This document shows positions 60,921-64,000 of a stretch of 64,000 nucleotides of DNA, piece by piece. Position 1 is the first letter of the stretch. Each line of letters begins with the position of its first letter. The position numbers were made by a program, and so were the translations under genes. Source of the stretch: Euglena gracilis (lineage: Eukaryota > Euglenida > Euglenophyceae > Euglenales); contig CP154954.1 in the NCBI GenBank assembly GCA_039621445.1, positions 26,052,954-26,116,953 of the forward strand. Direction: 5' to 3'. The notes under the pieces are model-generated. The model was not told the origin of the DNA, did not search any database, and saw only the letters and a list, made by a program, of their open reading frames with translations.

Positions 60921-61451
60921 AATGTCATGTGCCACTACCCCGTGTTCTCTTCGTGCACAAGCACCAGTTGCACTTCGCATTGCGCAGACATGTGCTCATT
61001 TTTTTCTTTTAACTGGGCAAAATTGTAAAAAAGGACTTCATGTCAAAAAGCCAGCTTGCTGCCATTTTGGGACAAATCAGGTCCAACCTAATGGCCCTGC
61101 CCTTTCTCAGGGCTACGGATGCCCTGGCCAGTTACGGATGCCCTGGCCAGTTTTCTGGCAAAACACTCCACAGCCCCCTGGGACTCAAAACATCACATTT
61201 GACCAGAAACAAAAACCCAATTAAAGGAGATCAAAATTCTACTGGACACATGGGGAGGAAGACCCTCTTCCCCAAAATGCCACCAAAACAGCCATGTTTC
61301 ACGAGACTACATTTGGACAGGAAATCCCCCAATGCAAAAAGTTATGTCGTGCACTCAAAAAAAAAAGAAGAAAAGTTCAGTGATTAATCTCCCCTGTCCA
61401 TTTCCCATCTGCTTATGGGGTCGGCGCAAGGCGGTAGACTGGGGGGGGGTA
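60921..61451. other. No gene assigned
   Basis: A 21-bp direct duplication (CGGATGCCCTGGCCAGTT) lies at about 61116-61155. Short frames across 60922-61387 match nothing I know. Confidence 0.4.
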
Positions 61452-61654
61452 GTGGGTAGTCGGCCGACTACCATGCCCCCCCCATATAAGACCCCCCCCA
61501 TATAAGACCCCCCCCTGGCCGGCCGAAGGCCGGCCCTTTGGCCGGGACCGACCCCCCCATATAAGACCCCCCCCCATATAAGACCCCCCCTGGGATTTTG
61601 GCTCCCGAGGGGGCGTCTTATATGGGGGGGCATGGTAGTCCGCCGACTACCCAC
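61452..61654. mobile_element. Small TIR element (MITE-like), 203 bp
   Basis: Termini GTGGGTAGTCGGCCGACTAC and its inverse with one mismatch, extended through CATGCCCCCCCATATAAG on both sides (about 40 bp arms). The inside repeats CCCCCCATATAAGAC four times and GGCCGGCC words. No clear target duplication. Confidence 0.6.
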
Positions 61655-62564
61655 TCTAATGTACTAACGGGTCCAAACCGCCGACTTTTAAGCCCCCCCC
61701 CCCATGAAGAAAATCCAATGCAAACTAGTCGGTGGCTAGTCGGCGGTCATAAAAATGGTCCGTGGCGGGCCCAAATCATCTTACGCCTAAATAAACACCC
61801 CCAGATGGAAATCTTTGGTCGGTGGGGGGTCGATGGGCCCTTGATGGGGGTCCGGAGGGGTAAAAAACCAATGATGAAACAGGGATTACATGAAAATCCT
61901 TTAGAAATGCAAGCATTCTGCATCACGAGAGGCAGAAAACTCCCCCCTCCACCCCAATCCGAGCCTCAAATAACAAAATCCCTTCTGTGTTGGCAACATA
62001 AGTCGTTTTTGTGGCTCACTTTGGCATAGGCGGGGGGGGGGGGGGCTCCGCCCCCCCCCCCCGCACCCCCCCCTCAAATAACAAAATCCCTTCTATGTTG
62101 GCAAGACTTGGAGGGATAAGACCTTTTTTTGTGCAACTTTTGACTTATATTGAAAATCCAATGGGGAGAGGTGTTCTTTTGTCAAAAGTGGCCCAAAATG
62201 GACATTTCCCCCCAATTTTTTTTTGCATATTCACCCCCGATTGGAGGGTTCTGGAGCCATTTGGGTGGGTTTTGACTGGTGTTGAGGTGATTTAGACGAA
62301 ATTTTTTCCCAGGGGGGGGCTTAGGCCCCGGGCGGATGATTGGCTATGACGATCCCGGAGGTCGTACCGACCATGGTCGGCCCGACCTATGGTCGGCCCG
62401 ACCTGGCCGTTATCGACCACTGGAGGTCGGGCCAGGTCGGCCCGACCTCCAATCAACCGCATTACCCCCCATTCTCTTAATTTGGCTGAAAATGCATAAA
62501 AACACATTGGAATGACCTCCAAACTGGCAAAAAACGTCCCATTTTTGAAAAAATTCAATTAGAG
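61655..62564. other. No gene; scattered satellite words and hairpins
   Basis: CCTCAAATAACAAAATCCCTTCTGTGTTGGCAA-type sequence at 61970-62003 and 62074-62106 is related to the array inside the Mutator-like element. A G-run/C-run hairpin lies at 62031-62064. GGTCGGCCCGACCT dyads lie at 62362-62455. Confidence 0.5.
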
Positions 62565-64000
62565 TTAGGGTTAGGGATACAGTTATGGTTAGGGTTAGGG
62601 ATACAGTTAGGGTTAGGGTTAGGGAAACGGATAGGGTTAGGGCTGGGGATTAGGGTTAGGGTTAGGGATACGGTTAGAGTTAGGGTTAGGGTTAGAGTTA
62701 GGGTTAGGGTTTCGGTTAGGGTTAGAGTTAGGGTTAGGGATACGGTTAGGGTTAGGGATAGGGTTAGAGTTAGGGTTAGGGATACGGTTAGGGCTGGGGA
62801 TTAGGGTTAGGGTTAGGGATACGGTTAGGGTTAGGGCTAGGGTTAGAGTTAGGGTTATGGATACGGTTAGAGTTAGGGTTAGGGTTAGAGTTAGGGTTAG
62901 GGTTTCGGTTAGGGGTTAGAGTTCGGGTTAGGGTTAGGGGTTAGGGATACGGATATGGTTCGGGTTAGGGTTAGGGTTAGGGTTAGGGATACGGTTAGGG
63001 TTAGGGCTAGGGTTAGAGTTAGGGTTAGGGCTACGATTAGGGTTTCGGTTAGGGTTAGAGTTAGGGTTAGGGATACGGTTAGGGCTGGGGATTAGGGTTA
63101 GGGTTAGGGATACGGTCAGTGTTACGGTTATTGTTAGGGTTAGGGATACGGTTAGGGTTAGGGTTCGGGCCAGGGATACGGTTTGAGTTTGGGTTGGGGA
63201 TACGGTTAGGGTTAGGGATGCAGTTAGGATTAGGGTTAGGGATACGGATAGGGTGCGGGTTAGGGTTAGGGTTAGGGTTAGGGATACGGTTAGGGTTAGG
63301 GCTAGGGTTAGAGTTAGGGTTAGGGATACGGTTAGGGTTTCGGTTAGGGTTAGAGTTAGGGTTAGGGATACGGTTAGGGTTAGGGTAAGGGTTAGGGTTA
63401 GGGTTAGGGATACGGTCAGGGCTGGGGATTAGGGTTAGGGATACGGTTAGTGTTATGGTTATTGTTAGGGTTAGGGATACGGTTAGGGTTAGAGTTCGGG
63501 CCAGGGATACGGTTTGAGTTTGGGTTGGGGATACGGTTAGGGTTAGGGATGCAGTTAGGGTTAGGGTTAGGGACACGGATAGGGTTCGGGTTAGGGTTAG
63601 AGTTAGGGTTAGGGCTAGGGTTAGAGTTAGGGTTAGGGATACGGTTAGGGCTGGGGATTAGGGTTAGGGTCAGGGTCAGGGTTAGGGTTAGGATTAGGGC
63701 TAGGGTTAGAGTTAGGGTTAGGGATACGGTTAGGGTTAGGGTAAGGGTTAGGGTTAGGGTTAGGGATACGGTCAGGGCTGGGGATTAGGGTTAGGGATAC
63801 GGTTAGTGTTATGGTTATTGTTAGGGTTAGGGATACGGTTAGGGTTAGAGTTCGGGCCAGGGATACGGTTTGAGTTTGGGTTGGGGATACGGTTAGGGTT
63901 AGGGATGCAGTTAGGGTTAGGGTTAGGGACACGGATAGGGTTCGGGTTAGGGTTAGAGTTAGGGTTAGGGCTAGGGTTAGAGTTAGGGTTAGGGATACGG
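62565..64000 (+). repeat. Degenerate TTAGGG telomere-like repeat block
   Basis: Continuous (G)GTTAGGG units interspersed with GGGATACGG, GGGTTTCGG, GTTAGAG and GGGCTGGGGATTAGGG variants, up to the window edge. A higher-order unit is visible: the phrase TTCGGGCCAGGGATACGG recurs at 63164, 63495 and 63851 (spacing 331 and 356 bp). The G-rich strand points right, as at a right-hand chromosome end. It is subtelomeric or interstitial rather than clean terminal repeat. The Gly/Leu and Asn/Pro frames through it are not genes. Confidence 0.9.

Noticed and set aside
61441-61660. TA target duplication for the small TIR element
   Set aside because: TA occurs near both ends, but not at matching distance from the inverted repeats.
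63079-63932. Gly/Leu and Asn/Pro repeat proteins
   Set aside because: Translations of TTAGGG-like repeat.

Overview
The window is eukaryotic nuclear DNA, most likely from a microbial alga or other protist. The evidence is a host gene with GT-AG introns of only 46-49 bp, chromodomain Ty3/gypsy retrotransposons, tyrosine-recombinase (DIRS/Ngaro-type) retroelement relics, and degenerate TTAGGG repeats at the right end. Two of the LTR elements carry cytosine-methyltransferase genes, a trait reported for some dinoflagellate and charophyte retrotransposons. I cannot name the lineage. There are no tRNA, rRNA or CRISPR features, and only one convincing host gene.

Left part (1-7382): GC-rich and 43-bp tandem repeats, a broken DIRS-like reverse transcriptase on the minus strand (640-1241), and a longer degenerate DIRS/Ngaro-type element on the plus strand (about 3190-6700). 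The latter has RT, RNase H and tyrosine recombinase in that order and is followed by a foldback repeat cluster.

Middle (7383-49481): three Ty3/gypsy chromoviruses nested like Russian dolls, each resolved by LTRs and target-site duplications. The outer element C (7383-49481, TSD CTGG, about 11.4 kb once the insertions are subtracted) is old and frameshifted. Element A (8030-20985, 12,956 bp, TSD GTGC, LTRs differing at one base) sits in the gag leader of C. It encodes Gag, an adenine-methyltransferase-like domain (NPPF), a cytosine-C5 methyltransferase and Pol. Element B (29889-47598, 17,710 bp, minus strand, TSD AGAAC, LTRs that read as identical) splits the pol gene of C just before its chromodomain. 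B has long intact frames for Gag, protease, Pol and an extra protein of about 1,967 aa that I do not recognise. C carries its cytosine methyltransferase on the opposite strand to gag-pol. B shows repeated short hairpins that form C(UNCG)G tetraloops in the sense RNA.

Right part (49482-64000): a second tyrosine-recombinase relic (49976-50446), then a five-exon SERBP1/HABP4/Stm1-family gene on the minus strand (52271-51153). Beyond it lies a repeat-dense, subtelomere-like stretch: a hAT-like relic, GC-rich repeat copies, a TIR-bounded unit with 63-bp arrays, a 45-bp-arm palindrome, a Mutator-like non-autonomous element with 9-bp TSDs (59602-60911), a small TIR element, and 1.4 kb of degenerate TTAGGG repeat to the window edge.

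The genes do not form one pathway. The picture is a repeat-packed, probably subtelomeric region where young retrotransposons landed inside older ones. Methyltransferase domains recur in three forms across the elements.
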